Shown here: positions 21,469-30,459 of the stretch, in pieces | How the letters are laid out: every line of letters begins with the position of its first letter | Numbering within the stretch: the stretch's first letter is position 1 | Assembly: GCF_000620105.1 (NCBI RefSeq) | Contig: NZ_JHVK01000001.1 | Span: 310,001 to 374,000, forward strand | DNA: 64,000 nt | Direction of reading: 5' to 3' | Source: Microvirgula aerodenitrificans DSM 15089 | GTDB lineage: Bacteria > Pseudomonadota > Gammaproteobacteria > Burkholderiales > Aquaspirillaceae | Made by a program: the position numbers and the translations under genes | Notes under the pieces: model-generated | What the model was told of the DNA's origin: nothing | The model's input: the letters and a program-made list of their open reading frames with translations, nothing else | Database searches by the model: none

Positions 21469-22845
21469 CTAGTCCAGCGTGACGATTTTGCCCGGGTTCA
21501 TCAGGTTTTGCGGGTCGAAGGCGCGTTTCAGCGCGCGCATCATGTCCAGCGCGTCCTCGCCATGCTCGGCACGCATGAAGTCCATCTTGTGCAGGCCGAC
21601 GCCGTGCTCGCCGGTGCAGGTGCCGTCCATGTCCAGCGCACGGCGCACGATGCGGGCATTCACGGCTTCGGCGCGTTCGCGCGATTGCGGGTCGGCGGGG
21701 TCGACCAGCAACAGCACGTGGAAATTGCCGTCGCCGACATGGCCGAGCACGGTGGCCAGGATGCCGGACGCGTCGATATCGGCACAGGTGGCAGTCACGC
21801 ATTCGGCCAGCCGGGAAATCGGTACGCAGACATCGGTAGTCACGCAGGTCGAGCCCGGCTGCAGCTGCAGCGAGGCAAAATAGGCTTTGTGCCGCGCCGC
21901 CCACAGCCGGCTGCGGTCTTCCTGGCGGCTGGCCCACTCGAAATCGGTGCCGCCAAACTCGTGTGCGATGGCCTGCACGGTCTCCGCCTGCTCGGCCACG
22001 CCGGCCTCGCTGCCGTGGAACTCGAACAGCAGCGTCGGCGCCTCGCGCAGCGACAGCTTCGAGTAGGCGTTGACCGCACGGACGGCCTGGATATCCATGA
22101 ACTCGACCCGTGCGACCGGAATCCCGTACTGGATGGTGCGGATCACGGTATTCACGGCGTCGGCGACGCTGTCGAAGGTGGCGACCGCCGCCGATACCGC
22201 CATCGGCTGCGGATGCAGGCGCACGGTGATTTCCGTCATGACGCCCAGCGTGCCTTCCGAGCCGACGAAGGCCCGGGTCAGGTCATAGCCGGCCGATGAC
22301 TTGCGCGCCCGCGTCCCGGTATGGATGACCTTGCCGGCGGCGGTGACCACGGTCAGCGCCAGCACGTTCTCGCGCATGGTGCCGTAGCGAACGGCATTGG
22401 TGCCGGACGCGCGGGTGGCGCTCATGCCGCCCAGGCTGGCGTTGGCGCCGGGGTCGATCGGAAAGAACAGCCCGCTGTGGCGCAGCGCGTCGTTCAGCGC
22501 CTCGCGGGTCACGCCGGCCTCGACCGTGGCGGTCAGGTCGTCGGCGTCGATGGCGATGATGCGGGTCATGCGCGACAGGTCGAGGCTGAGCCCGCCCCGG
22601 ATGGCGAGCAGATGGCCCTCGATCGACGAGCCGGCGCCATACGGGATGACCGGCACGCGGTGGCGGGCGCAAACCTGCACGATGCGGGCGACCTCGTCGG
22701 TACTGTCGGCGAAGGCGACCGCGTCGGGCGGCATGGCCGGGTAGGGGGATTCGTCGCGGCCATGCTGGTCGCAGACGCTGCGGGTGGTGGACAGGCGGTC
22801 GCCAAGCAGCGACGACAGCTCGGCCAGTGCGGCGGCAGGAATCAT
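21469..22845 (-). CDS. FAD-linked oxidase, D-lactate/glycolate dehydrogenase family
   Basis: A 458-residue flavoprotein of the GlcD/D-LDH(cytochrome) family that oxidises a 2-hydroxy acid and passes electrons to the respiratory chain. The N-terminal PCMH FAD-binding domain shows P-Y-G-A-G-S-S-I-E-G-H and G-G-M-S-A-T-R-A-S-G-T. The cap domain carries the metal-site motif G-H-V-G-D-G-N-F-H and the end motif G-E-H-G-V-G-L-H-K. The sequence is closest in character to mitochondrial-type LDHD; glycolate or another 2-hydroxy acid is possible. GGAGAAG precedes its ATG. It converges on the GNAT gene with 23 bases between them. Confidence 0.88.
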   Translation of the reverse strand: MIPAAALAELSSLLGDRLSTTRSVCDQHGRDESPYPAMPPDAVAFADSTDEVARIVQVCARHRVPVIPYGAGSSIEGHLLAIRGGLSLDLSRMTRIIAIDADDLTATVEAGVTREALNDALRHSGLFFPIDPGANASLGGMSATRASGTNAVRYGTMRENVLALTVVTAAGKVIHTGTRARKSSAGYDLTRAFVGSEGTLGVMTEITVRLHPQPMAVSAAVATFDSVADAVNTVIRTIQYGIPVARVEFMDIQAVRAVNAYSKLSLREAPTLLFEFHGSEAGVAEQAETVQAIAHEFGGTDFEWASRQEDRSRLWAARHKAYFASLQLQPGSTCVTTDVCVPISRLAECVTATCADIDASGILATVLGHVGDGNFHVLLLVDPADPQSRERAEAVNARIVRRALDMDGTCTGEHGVGLHKMDFMRAEHGEDALDMMRALKRAFDPQNLMNPGKIVTLD

Positions 22846-22980
22846 TGCAGTTTCTTCTCCCGGGATCCGTTCCGGATCGGTTGCAGTCGGTTTTTATGCA
22901 AAAAAGACTACGCCCCCCTCCGGCTTTTTGCAGCATCCCTTTATGAGTTGTCCGGCAACCTAAGATAGAATCCGCTACCT

Positions 22981-25056
22981 ATGAGCTATCAAGTCCTTGC
23001 CCGCAAGTGGCGTCCGAAACGCTTTGCCGATCTGGTCGGCCAGGAGCACGTCGTGCGTGCGCTTGGCAATGCGCTGGCCGGCGAACGCCTGCACCACGCC
23101 TATCTGCTGACCGGCACACGCGGGGTCGGCAAGACCACCATCGCCCGCATTCTGGCCAAGAGCCTGAACTGCGAACGCGGCGTTGGCGCCGAGCCGTGCG
23201 GCGAATGCGCGGCCTGTCGCCAGATCGACGCCGGCCGCTTCGTCGACCTGCTCGAAATCGACGCGGCCAGCAATACCGGCATCGACAACATCCGCGAAGT
23301 CATCGAGAACGCCCAGTACACGCCGACCGCCGGCCGCTACAAGGTGTACATCATCGACGAAGTGCACATGCTGTCGAAGTCGGCGTTCAACGCGATGCTG
23401 AAGACGCTGGAAGAACCGCCGGCGCACGTCAAATTCATTCTGGCCACCACCGACCCGCAAAAGGTGCCGGTGACGGTGCTGTCGCGCTGCCTGCAGTTCA
23501 GCCTGCGCAACATGACACCGCCGCAGGTGTCCGGCCACCTGGCCCATGTGCTCGAAACCGAGCAGGTGCCGTACGAGCCCGGCGCGCTGACGCTGCTCGG
23601 CCGGGCGGCCAATGGCTCGATGCGCGACGCGCTGTCGCTGCTCGACCAGGCGATCGCCTATGGCCTTGGCGAAGTGCAGGAAGCCGGCGTGCGCGCCATG
23701 CTCGGGGCCGTTGACCGCCGCTACCTGTTCGCGCTGATCGCGGCGCTGGCCGATGCCGATGGCGCGGCCCTGCTGGCCGAAGCCAGCGAACTGGCGCAGC
23801 GCGGCGTCGGTTTCGATGCCGCGCTGGAAGAACTCGCCTGCCTGTTCTACCAGATATCGCTGGCGCAGACCGTACCGCAGGCACTGGCCGAGGACGATCC
23901 CGACCACGAGGCGCTGCTGGCACTGGCGCAGACCCTGGCGGCGGAAGACGTCCAGCTGTATTACCAGATTGCCACCCAGGGCCGTCGCGACCTGCCGCTG
24001 GCACCGGACGAGCAGCTCGGCTTCAACATGACGCTGCTGCGCATGCTGGCCTTCCACCCGGCGCATGCGCCGGTGGCCGAAGCCGCTGCCCCGGCCAGTC
24101 CGGCACCGGCCGCTGCCGCGCGTCCTGCCGTCGAACGGCCGTCCTCCCCGCCGCCTGCGGGCGGCACCGGTCCGGCTGCGGCGCGTGCCGCACTGGAAAA
24201 ATTCCTCAAGCGCGGACCGGCGACCCCGCCACCCGCGCCGGCGACCCGGGTCGCGCCGCGCCCGGCTGCGCCAACGCCACCACCCGACGACACGCCGCCG
24301 CCTGAACCCGAGCCGGTACCGGCGCCCGAGCTTGTGGCGGAACCGCCGCCTGTACCGGAAGCGGCTGTCGTGCCGCCCTGGGACGACGCACCGGTCGCCG
24401 ATGCCGTAGCCGATCAGCCGGCGCCGGTCGTCGAGGCGCCGCCGCCGGTCGAGCCGGCCGCAGTGGCCGACGACGATGCGCAGCCCGACGGGCTGACCGC
24501 GGCCGAGGCCGAAGCGCACGACGACATGTTTGGCGAACCGCCCGCCGCCGTTGCCGCGGAACCTGCTCCGGAACCGGAAGCGGCGGTACTGCCGCCTGCC
24601 GCCGACGCTGGCGTGCCGGCCGTAGCGCCGGTTATCGCGCCGGTCGGCGCCGATTCGCCGCTGTCGTTCGACGGCGACTGGATTGCGCTGGTCGACCAGT
24701 TGAAGGAAGGACTGGGCGCGAAGGCGCGCATGCTGGCGCAGAACGCCGAGTGCGCCGGGCTGGACGGTACCCGCTTTGCCTTGCGCGTGCCGTCTGCCCA
24801 CCGCTTCGTGTCCGGACACGATTACCAGCAGCAACTGGCCAGCGCGCTGGCCGATCACTTCGGCCAGCCGGTGCAGATCGATGTCGAGATCGGCGAAGTG
24901 GCTGGCGAAACCCATCTGATGCAGCGTGCACGGGTGCAGGGCGAAAAACTTGCCGCCGCGCGCGCCGCCATCGATAGCGACCCGAAAGTGGCCGAGCTGA
25001 TGCGGGAATTCAACGCCACGCTCGTGCCCGAATCCATTCAACCGATTGAGGAGTAA
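22981..25056 (+). CDS. dnaX: DNA polymerase III subunit tau
   Basis: The clamp-loader ATPase that also tethers polymerase cores and helicase. It is 691 residues. Walker A is G45-T-R-G-V-G-K51-T, the zinc ligands are C64, C73, C76 and C79, and D-E-V-H-M-L is the Walker B. A long Pro/Ala/Glu-rich linker covers about 355-555, and a C-terminal tau domain follows. No A-AAA-AAG slippery heptamer was seen near residue 430, so a separate gamma form by the E. coli route is not supported. ybaB follows after three bases. Confidence 0.96.
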   Translation: MSYQVLARKWRPKRFADLVGQEHVVRALGNALAGERLHHAYLLTGTRGVGKTTIARILAKSLNCERGVGAEPCGECAACRQIDAGRFVDLLEIDAASNTGIDNIREVIENAQYTPTAGRYKVYIIDEVHMLSKSAFNAMLKTLEEPPAHVKFILATTDPQKVPVTVLSRCLQFSLRNMTPPQVSGHLAHVLETEQVPYEPGALTLLGRAANGSMRDALSLLDQAIAYGLGEVQEAGVRAMLGAVDRRYLFALIAALADADGAALLAEASELAQRGVGFDAALEELACLFYQISLAQTVPQALAEDDPDHEALLALAQTLAAEDVQLYYQIATQGRRDLPLAPDEQLGFNMTLLRMLAFHPAHAPVAEAAAPASPAPAAAARPAVERPSSPPPAGGTGPAAARAALEKFLKRGPATPPPAPATRVAPRPAAPTPPPDDTPPPEPEPVPAPELVAEPPPVPEAAVVPPWDDAPVADAVADQPAPVVEAPPPVEPAAVADDDAQPDGLTAAEAEAHDDMFGEPPAAVAAEPAPEPEAAVLPPAADAGVPAVAPVIAPVGADSPLSFDGDWIALVDQLKEGLGAKARMLAQNAECAGLDGTRFALRVPSAHRFVSGHDYQQQLASALADHFGQPVQIDVEIGEVAGETHLMQRARVQGEKLAAARAAIDSDPKVAELMREFNATLVPESIQPIEE

Positions 25057-25059
25057 GCC

Positions 25060-25386
25060 ATGTTCGGCAAGAACGGTATTGCAGGCCTGATGAAGCAGGC
25101 GCAGCAAATGCAGGAAAACATGAAGAAGGCCCAGGACGAGCTGGCCACCATCGAGGTGGAAGGCCAGTCCGGCGCCGGCATGGTCAAGATCACCATGACC
25201 TGCAACCACGACGTCAAGCGCGTGCAGATCGACGACAGCGTGATGGACGACAAGGAAATGCTGGAAGACCTGGTCGCTGCCGCCGTCAATGACGCGAACC
25301 GTCGCATTGACACCACCACCCAGGAAAAAATGGGCGGTTTCTCGCAAGGCCTGAATCTGCCGGCAGGGATGAAGCTGCCGTTCTGA
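25060..25386 (+). CDS. ybaB: Nucleoid-associated protein YbaB/EbfC
   Basis: A 108-residue dimeric DNA-binding protein that follows dnaX in many proteobacteria. N-terminal [15 protein letters not shown] is the characteristic helix; [14 protein letters not shown] and the C-terminal [12 protein letters not shown] complete the signature. GAGGAG precedes the start, and the gene is only three bases after dnaX, so they share a transcript. Confidence 0.96.
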   Translation: MFGKNGIAGLMKQAQQMQENMKKAQDELATIEVEGQSGAGMVKITMTCNHDVKRVQIDDSVMDDKEMLEDLVAAAVNDANRRIDTTTQEKMGGFSQGLNLPAGMKLPF

Positions 25387-25413
25387 GTGATCCGGCTGCC
25401 CGGAGGGCGCGCG

Positions 25414-25815
25414 ATGGATGACTGTCTTCAGGGCCGCTGCCTGTGCGGCGCGGTTCGCTACCAGTGTCACGGCCAGCCGCTGAAGGCAGGCTATTGCTAC
25501 TGTCGCACCTGCCAGCGGGCGACCGGGGCGCCGGTGTATTTCGGCGTCTCGTTCCCGCGCGAGGCGGTGAGCGTGGACGGGCAGACCGCCCGTTACCGCT
25601 CATCGGCACGTGCGTGGCGGCATTTCTGTCCGACCTGCGGTTCGAGCCTGTTCTTCGAGCCGCTCGACGGCGACTATTTCGAAGTCAGCGTTGCCACGCT
25701 GGACCATCCGGAAGCCATTGCGGCGCAGGTCCATGTGTGGACCGCCAGCGCCATTCCCGGTTTCCATATCGACGATGCCCTGCCGCGCAGCCTGCACGGC
25801 GAGCTCGACGACTGA
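25414..25815 (+). CDS. GFA-family zinc protein between ybaB and recR
   Basis: The ATG at 25414 follows GGAGG at 25402-25406 and gives 133 residues. It is a glutathione-dependent formaldehyde-activating-enzyme (GFA/Gfa-like, Mss4 fold) protein with zinc-ligand pairs C-L-C-G near the start, Y-C-Y-C-R-T-C and later C-P-T-C-G-S. Most members are uncharacterised and not true S-hydroxymethylglutathione synthases. Its place between ybaB and recR, which are normally adjacent, makes it an insertion into the dnaX-ybaB-recR unit with kept spacing. Confidence 0.85.
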   Translation: MDDCLQGRCLCGAVRYQCHGQPLKAGYCYCRTCQRATGAPVYFGVSFPREAVSVDGQTARYRSSARAWRHFCPTCGSSLFFEPLDGDYFEVSVATLDHPEAIAAQVHVWTASAIPGFHIDDALPRSLHGELDD

Positions 25816-25827
25816 TCCCTCGACTGC

Positions 25828-26430
25828 ATGAAAAATCCTCCCTCGCTCGATTCGCTGATCACCGCGCTGCGTGTCCTGCCCGGTGTCGGCCCGAAGTCGG
25901 CGCAGCGCATGGCCTATCACCTGATGCAGCGCGACACCGCCGGCGCCGACCGGCTTGCCCGCGCCATCGACCATGCGCGCAGCCATCTGAAGCACTGCGC
26001 CCGCTGCAATACCTTCAGCGAAAGCGAGCTGTGCGGAGTCTGTGCCGATCCGCAGCGGCGCCAGGACCTGCTGTGCATCGTCGAGATGCCGGCTGATGAA
26101 ATGATGATTGAACAGACCCGCAGCTACGACGGCCTGTACTTCGTGCTGATGGGACGGGTATCGCCGCTGGACGGCCTGACCGCGCGCGACCTGCCGCTGG
26201 AACAGCTGGCGCGGCGGGCGCTGGACGGCACGGTATCGGAAGTGGTGCTGGCGACCAATTTCACCGCCGAGGGCGAGGCGACAGCGCATGTGCTGCACAC
26301 CTTGCTGAAGGATCGCGGGCTGACGCTGACGCGCATTGCCCGTGGCCTGCCGGTCGGCGGCGAGCTTGAATACGTCGATCCCGGCACGCTCGCACAGGCA
26401 CTGTACGAGCGGCGCGGGATCAAGGATTAA
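25828..26430 (+). CDS. recR: Recombination protein RecR
   Basis: RecR works with RecO/RecF to load RecA onto gapped DNA. The product is exactly 200 residues. It shows the helix-hairpin-helix [11 protein letters not shown], the C4 zinc finger C-x2-C (C-A-R-C) with C-G-V-C, and the Toprim motif starting L-L-C-I-V-E. Its stop codon overlaps that of the convergent permease by three bases (26428-26429 shared within TTAA). Confidence 0.97.
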   Translation: MKNPPSLDSLITALRVLPGVGPKSAQRMAYHLMQRDTAGADRLARAIDHARSHLKHCARCNTFSESELCGVCADPQRRQDLLCIVEMPADEMMIEQTRSYDGLYFVLMGRVSPLDGLTARDLPLEQLARRALDGTVSEVVLATNFTAEGEATAHVLHTLLKDRGLTLTRIARGLPVGGELEYVDPGTLAQALYERRGIKD

Positions 26431-27842
26431 AGCGCCAGCTTGCCGCTGAGCATGGCGACGACCGCCGTCACCGCCAGCACCAGTACCACACCGGCTGCCA
26501 GTTGCTCGCCCCGGTTGGCGAACACCGGTTCGCCGCGTTCACGCCGCGCCCACAGGAAGAACAGCAGCCCCGGTGCATACAGGATCATCGACAGCAGCAG
26601 GAACTTCAGCCCGGCGGCATAGATCAGCCATACCCCGTAAGCCGAGCCCAGCGCGGTCAGACCGATACGGGCGGTGGACGGCTGCGGCGCGTGCATGGCC
26701 TGTTGCAGCGAGAAGCCCGCACACAGCAGATACGGGATCAGCGCCATCGACGTGGCCAGCTGGATCAGTGCGTTGTAGCCGGACGCATTCAGATAGGCGA
26801 TCAGCAGCAGACCGGAAACCAGTACATTGGTCAGCCACAGTGCCGGTGCCGGCGTACCGCGGGCGTTGACGCGACCGAACAGCGACGGCGCAGTATTGCG
26901 CTCGCCCCGGCTGGCCAGGTACAGCATTTCCGCCGCCAGCATGGTCCAGGCCAGCAGGGCGCCAGCCACCGAGACGATCAGGCCGATATTGATCAGCGCC
27001 GCGCCCCACGGTCCGACGGCCGCTGCCAGCACCTGCGCCATCGACGGATTCTTCATCGCCGCCAGTTCATGCTGCGGCACGATGCCCAGCGACAGCACCG
27101 ACACGCAGACCAGCAACAGCATGGTGATGATGAAACCGAGGAAGGTTGCCCGGCTGACGTCGACCATATTGCGCGCCCGGGATGCATAGACCGTGGCGCT
27201 CTCGATGCCGAGGAACACCCACACCGTATACAGCATGGTGTTCTTCACCTGGTCGGTCACGCTGCCCAGTGCCGCGCTGCCCCAGAAATCGATGCGGAAC
27301 ACATCGACGCGGAACATCAGGGCGGCACAGACAATGAACAGGCCGATCGGCACGATCTTGGCCACCGTGACCACGAAGTTGGTCAGCGCCGCGCTCTGCA
27401 CACCGCGCAGCACGAAGGAGTGGACCAGCCACAGCACGGCCAGTTCGCACAGCAGGGCCGGCAGCGTGGTGCCGTCGCCGAAGAAGCTCAGCGCGGCGAA
27501 CGAGCCGAGTGCGCTGAACATGACCACCAGATAGCCGGTACTGCCGATCCAGGCCGAAATCCAGTAGCCCCAGGCGGCATTGAAGCCCAGATAGCGGCCG
27601 AAACCCTCGCGCGCATAGCCATAGACCCCGTCGTCGATATCCGGACGCGATGTCGACAGCCACTGGAAGATCCGCGTCAGCGTCAGCATGCCGACGAAGG
27701 TGATGGCCCAGGCAATCAGGATGGCGCCAGCGCCAGCCCCTTCGGCCATGTTCTGCGGCAGGCTGAATATGCCGCTGCCGATAATGCCGCCCACCACCAG
27801 CGCCGTCAGTGCGGGCAGGCCGAGTCGTGTTGCGTTTGTCAT
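26427..27842 (-). CDS. APC-family amino acid permease, arginine/ornithine antiporter-like
   Basis: A 12-helix inner-membrane transporter of 471 residues. The N-terminal [12 protein letters not shown] is the substrate backbone-binding loop of the basic amino acid/polyamine antiporter branch (ArcD/AdiC-like). The start at 27842 is supported by GGTGGAG at 27855-27849; a GTG at 27854 is in frame. It lies downstream of the DDAH gene on the same strand, behind a hairpin that may act as an attenuator. Import of arginine or methylated arginine in exchange for citrulline or ornithine is a reasonable inference from that context. Confidence 0.85.
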   Translation of the reverse strand: MTNATRLGLPALTALVVGGIIGSGIFSLPQNMAEGAGAGAILIAWAITFVGMLTLTRIFQWLSTSRPDIDDGVYGYAREGFGRYLGFNAAWGYWISAWIGSTGYLVVMFSALGSFAALSFFGDGTTLPALLCELAVLWLVHSFVLRGVQSAALTNFVVTVAKIVPIGLFIVCAALMFRVDVFRIDFWGSAALGSVTDQVKNTMLYTVWVFLGIESATVYASRARNMVDVSRATFLGFIITMLLLVCVSVLSLGIVPQHELAAMKNPSMAQVLAAAVGPWGAALINIGLIVSVAGALLAWTMLAAEMLYLASRGERNTAPSLFGRVNARGTPAPALWLTNVLVSGLLLIAYLNASGYNALIQLATSMALIPYLLCAGFSLQQAMHAPQPSTARIGLTALGSAYGVWLIYAAGLKFLLLSMILYAPGLLFFLWARRERGEPVFANRGEQLAAGVVLVLAVTAVVAMLSGKLAL

Positions 27843-27856
27843 TGTGCGCTCCACCG

Positions 27857-27880
27857 AAAAGGCCCGGGATTGCCCGGGCC
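27857..27880 (-). terminator. Terminator or attenuator between DDAH and the permease
   Basis: On the minus strand GGCCCGGG-CAAT-CCCGGGCC is followed at once by TTTT (27860-27857). The T-run abuts the permease Shine-Dalgarno GGTGGAG (27855-27849). On the plus strand there is no T-run after the stem. It can therefore stop transcripts coming from DDAH just before the permease, or adjust the ratio of the two. Confidence 0.7.
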
Positions 27881-28051
27881 GGTTTGCTCACCCGCCTGCA
27901 TCATGCAGGACGGATGAGCGAAGCGGGGTCTGCCCGCCACTGCAGGGGCGGGCGGAGCCGGAAGGCAGCGGAGAAACTGCCTGCCAGCCCCGCACCCCGT
28001 CGGACAGGCACCGTTGCCCCCCGGCTACCGGTGCCCGCCGGACATGCCGGT

Positions 28052-28816
28052 TCAGAAGCGCAGCGACATGCAGCTCACCCCGCCGTCCACCTTGCGGTAT
28101 TCGGACGTGTCGACTTCGATCACCTGGTAGCCGAGTTTGGCGATCTTGTCGCGGGTGACCGGGTAGCCGGAAGGCATGATCACGCGTTCGTTGACCCAGA
28201 TGCAGTTGGCTGCATACGACTCTTCTTCCGGAATCTCGATGATGTTGAACGACTGGAATTCCGGCTTGGTGATGAACTCGCCGCAGGCCAGCAGATTGTT
28301 GTGCTCCAGATAGGCGAGGCCGGTCTTCAGGTGCAGCACTTTTTCCAGTTTCACCACCGAACCGGTCATGCCGTGGCGTTCGAGGATGGCGATCATCTGC
28401 CGGGCGCCTTCGGCATTGGTCCGTGCCGACTGGCCGATATAGAAGTGGCTGCCGACCATCATGATGTCGCCGGCTTCGACCGTGCCCGGTGCCGTGATGC
28501 GCTCGACCTTGCCCGGATAGAAGCGTTCGATGGTCTCGACGATGATCTCGGTTTCCTCACGCCGGGTTTCGGCGCCCGGGCGGGTGATGATGGCGCAATG
28601 CGGTGTGCACAGTACCGGGTCTTCGACAAAGACCGAGTCCGGAAAGCGTTCATCCGCCGGCAGCAGCGTGATGTCCACCTCGCAGGTTTGCAGCGCCCGG
28701 ATATAGGCATTGTGCTGTTCGAGCGCCTTTTCATAGATCGGCTTGCCCAGATGGCTGGAGCTCAGTCCGTCGACCAGCGCGCGGCAGGGAGTGCGGGCAA
28801 TGATGTGCTTGAACAT
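28052..28816 (-). CDS. N(G),N(G)-dimethylarginine dimethylaminohydrolase
   Basis: DDAH hydrolyses mono- and dimethylarginine to citrulline and methylamines in the cytoplasm. The product is 254 residues, the same as the well-studied Pseudomonas aeruginosa enzyme, and looks very similar throughout (start M-F-K-H-I-I-A-R-T-P; end D-G-G-V-S-C-M-S-L-R-F). The catalytic cysteine is C249. The active-site strands V-F-V-E-D-P, E-A-G-D-I and H-L-K-T-G-L (carrying the catalytic histidine) are intact. AAAGGA precedes the ATG. A sigma-54 promoter sits upstream with a divergent activator gene. Confidence 0.96.
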   Translation of the reverse strand: MFKHIIARTPCRALVDGLSSSHLGKPIYEKALEQHNAYIRALQTCEVDITLLPADERFPDSVFVEDPVLCTPHCAIITRPGAETRREETEIIVETIERFYPGKVERITAPGTVEAGDIMMVGSHFYIGQSARTNAEGARQMIAILERHGMTGSVVKLEKVLHLKTGLAYLEHNNLLACGEFITKPEFQSFNIIEIPEEESYAANCIWVNERVIMPSGYPVTRDKIAKLGYQVIEVDTSEYRKVDGGVSCMSLRF

Positions 28817-28863
28817 GGTGGAGTCCTTTCCGTTTGGTAATCGGGAGTGTCTGCCTGTTACTT

Positions 28864-28879
28864 AGCAAGGTGCGTGCCT
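28864..28879 (-). promoter_or_regulatory. Sigma-54 (-24/-12) promoter for DDAH
   Basis: On the minus strand the sequence reads AGGCACGCACCTTGCT. GG at 28878-28877 and GC at 28866-28865 have ten bases between them, the invariant spacing, and it matches the consensus TGGCAC-N5-TTGC at all but the first base. A start about 12 bases on would give a leader of roughly 35-40 bases before the DDAH ATG. The divergent gene encodes a sigma-54 activator, which strongly supports the call. Confidence 0.88.
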
Positions 28880-28971
28880 GGTTTTCTGGAATTTCAGACG
28901 CTGAAAAATGGAAAATGCGGTGTTTTTCGCTGTTTTTTGCCATATTCAGGCTGGCCGAAGCAGGTAAAATG

Positions 28972-29017
28972 GGATCGTTTGTCGAAAAACGGACGCATGT
29001 CCATATTTCGACGATCC
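28972..29017. promoter_or_regulatory. Large interrupted palindrome, candidate activator site
   Basis: Nested inverted repeats: GGATCG (28972-28977) with CGATCC (29012-29017), GTCGAAA (28981-28987) with TTTCGAC (29006-29012), and GGAC (28991-28994) with GTCC (28999-29002). It lies about 95-150 bases upstream of the sigma-54 promoter and directly before the regulator gene, the usual place for an enhancer-type upstream activating sequence that also allows autoregulation. Confidence 0.5.
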
Positions 29018-29045
29018 TGCGACTCAGACAGAACAAGGGATTGTG

Positions 29046-30416
29046 ATGACAACCGACGACCACGCGACATTCCGTGTTGCCGAATCGCTGCAATGGCTGG
29101 TTGACTGCGTCCGGACCGGTCTGGACGGGCTCGATCAGCCGGTCACCATCGTCGATACCCAGGGCCGCTTCGTTTACTACAACCATGCCAGTGCCCTGCT
29201 GGACGGCACCGACCCGCAGCAGATGATCGGTTGCCATGTGCTGGAGATCACGCCGTGGCTGGATGCCGATGACAGCACGCTGCTGCGCTGCCTGCGCGAG
29301 CGGGTGCCGCTGGTCGATGCCTATCAGGCCTACCACGGCGCCGGCGGGCAACCGGTCCATTACCTGCACCGTGCCTTCCCGCTGCTGGATCGCGACGGTG
29401 AGCTGATCGGCGCGATGGAAGTCGGCCGTACGGTATCGGAAATGCCGAGTGACGGCGCGGCGCGGCATACCCCGCCACCGGACATCCTGACCCGTGACCC
29501 GGCCATGCAGCGGCAACTGGCGGCGCTGGACATCTTCGCCGTGACCGACCTGCCGTTGCTGATCCATGGCGAGACCGGAACCGGCAAGGAACTGTTTGCG
29601 CGGCGCGCGCATGCGATGAGCCGCCGCGGCGCGCGGCCGATGATCAGCCTGAACTGCGCCGCCATTCCGGAAACCCTGCTGGAAAGCACGCTGTTCGGCA
29701 CCACACGTGGCGCGTTTACCGGTGCGGAAAACCGCAAGGGCATGTTCGCCCTGGCTGATGGCGGCACCCTGTTCCTGGACGAAATCAACTCGATGCCGCA
29801 GTCGCTGCAGAGCAAGCTGTTGCGCGTGCTGCAGGACGGCAGTTATCTGCCGCTGGGCAGCCAGCTGGCCCAGCATGCCAATGTGCGGCTGATTGCAGCG
29901 CTGAACCAGCGACCGCGCGAGGCGATCGCCGATGGCCGCCTGCGCGAGGACCTGTACTACCGGCTCAATGTCGGCTGCCTGCATATTCCGCCGCTGCGCG
30001 AGCGCCGTGACGACATCGCGCTGCTGGCACACGCCTTCGTCCGCCGCGATGCGGCCGAACTGAACCCGAACGTGACCGCGCTGGGCGATGCGGCGCTGGC
30101 GCAGCTGCAGCGGCTGCCATGGCCCGGCAATGTCCGTGAGCTGGAAAACGCCATCCGCCGCAGCCTGCTGCTGCATGGCGGGCAGGGGGCAGTGCTGGAG
30201 CGGATCTCGCTGCCGGACGACGGCGAGTCGCCGGCACTGCCGCCGGTCCTGCCGGTCGACGGCGACCTGCACCACCGGCTGGAGGAGGCCGAACGACAGT
30301 GGATCGCCCAGGCGCTGGCGACGCATGGCGGCAATGCGGCCCGGGCGGCAGCGGCGCTGGGATTGCCGCGCACTACCCTGATCGGGCGCATGCAGCGGCT
30401 GGGGCTGCAGGCCTGA
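29046..30416 (+). CDS. Sigma-54-dependent activator, RocR/PAS type
   Basis: A 456-residue enhancer-binding protein. The ATG at 29046 follows AAGGGA; a GTG one codon earlier is possible. Domains in order: PAS sensor (about 20-140; V-D-T-Q-G-R-F-V-Y-Y-N), AAA+ core with Walker A G175-E-T-G-T-G-K181 and the sigma-54-contacting G222-A-F-T-G-A227, and a C-terminal Fis-type HTH (A-L-G-L-P-R-T-T-L-I-G-R-M-Q). The arrangement is that of RocR, the arginine-catabolism activator. Being divergent from DDAH with its -24/-12 promoter, it most likely switches on the methylarginine module. Confidence 0.9.
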   Translation: MTTDDHATFRVAESLQWLVDCVRTGLDGLDQPVTIVDTQGRFVYYNHASALLDGTDPQQMIGCHVLEITPWLDADDSTLLRCLRERVPLVDAYQAYHGAGGQPVHYLHRAFPLLDRDGELIGAMEVGRTVSEMPSDGAARHTPPPDILTRDPAMQRQLAALDIFAVTDLPLLIHGETGTGKELFARRAHAMSRRGARPMISLNCAAIPETLLESTLFGTTRGAFTGAENRKGMFALADGGTLFLDEINSMPQSLQSKLLRVLQDGSYLPLGSQLAQHANVRLIAALNQRPREAIADGRLREDLYYRLNVGCLHIPPLRERRDDIALLAHAFVRRDAAELNPNVTALGDAALAQLQRLPWPGNVRELENAIRRSLLLHGGQGAVLERISLPDDGESPALPPVLPVDGDLHHRLEEAERQWIAQALATHGGNAARAAAALGLPRTTLIGRMQRLGLQA

Positions 30417-30459
30417 CGGAGAGGGTTTTATCCTGCGGCCAGATCCGGCGCTGCGATGA

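Noticed and set aside
24100-24660. Programmed frameshift in dnaX for a gamma subunit
   Set aside because: No A-rich slippery heptamer with downstream stem was found in the linker; only tau is supported.
22975-25470. 831-codon minus-strand frame opposite dnaX
   Set aside because: Shadow of dnaX and ybaB, with Arg/Gly-rich repeats that mirror the Pro/Ala linker codons.
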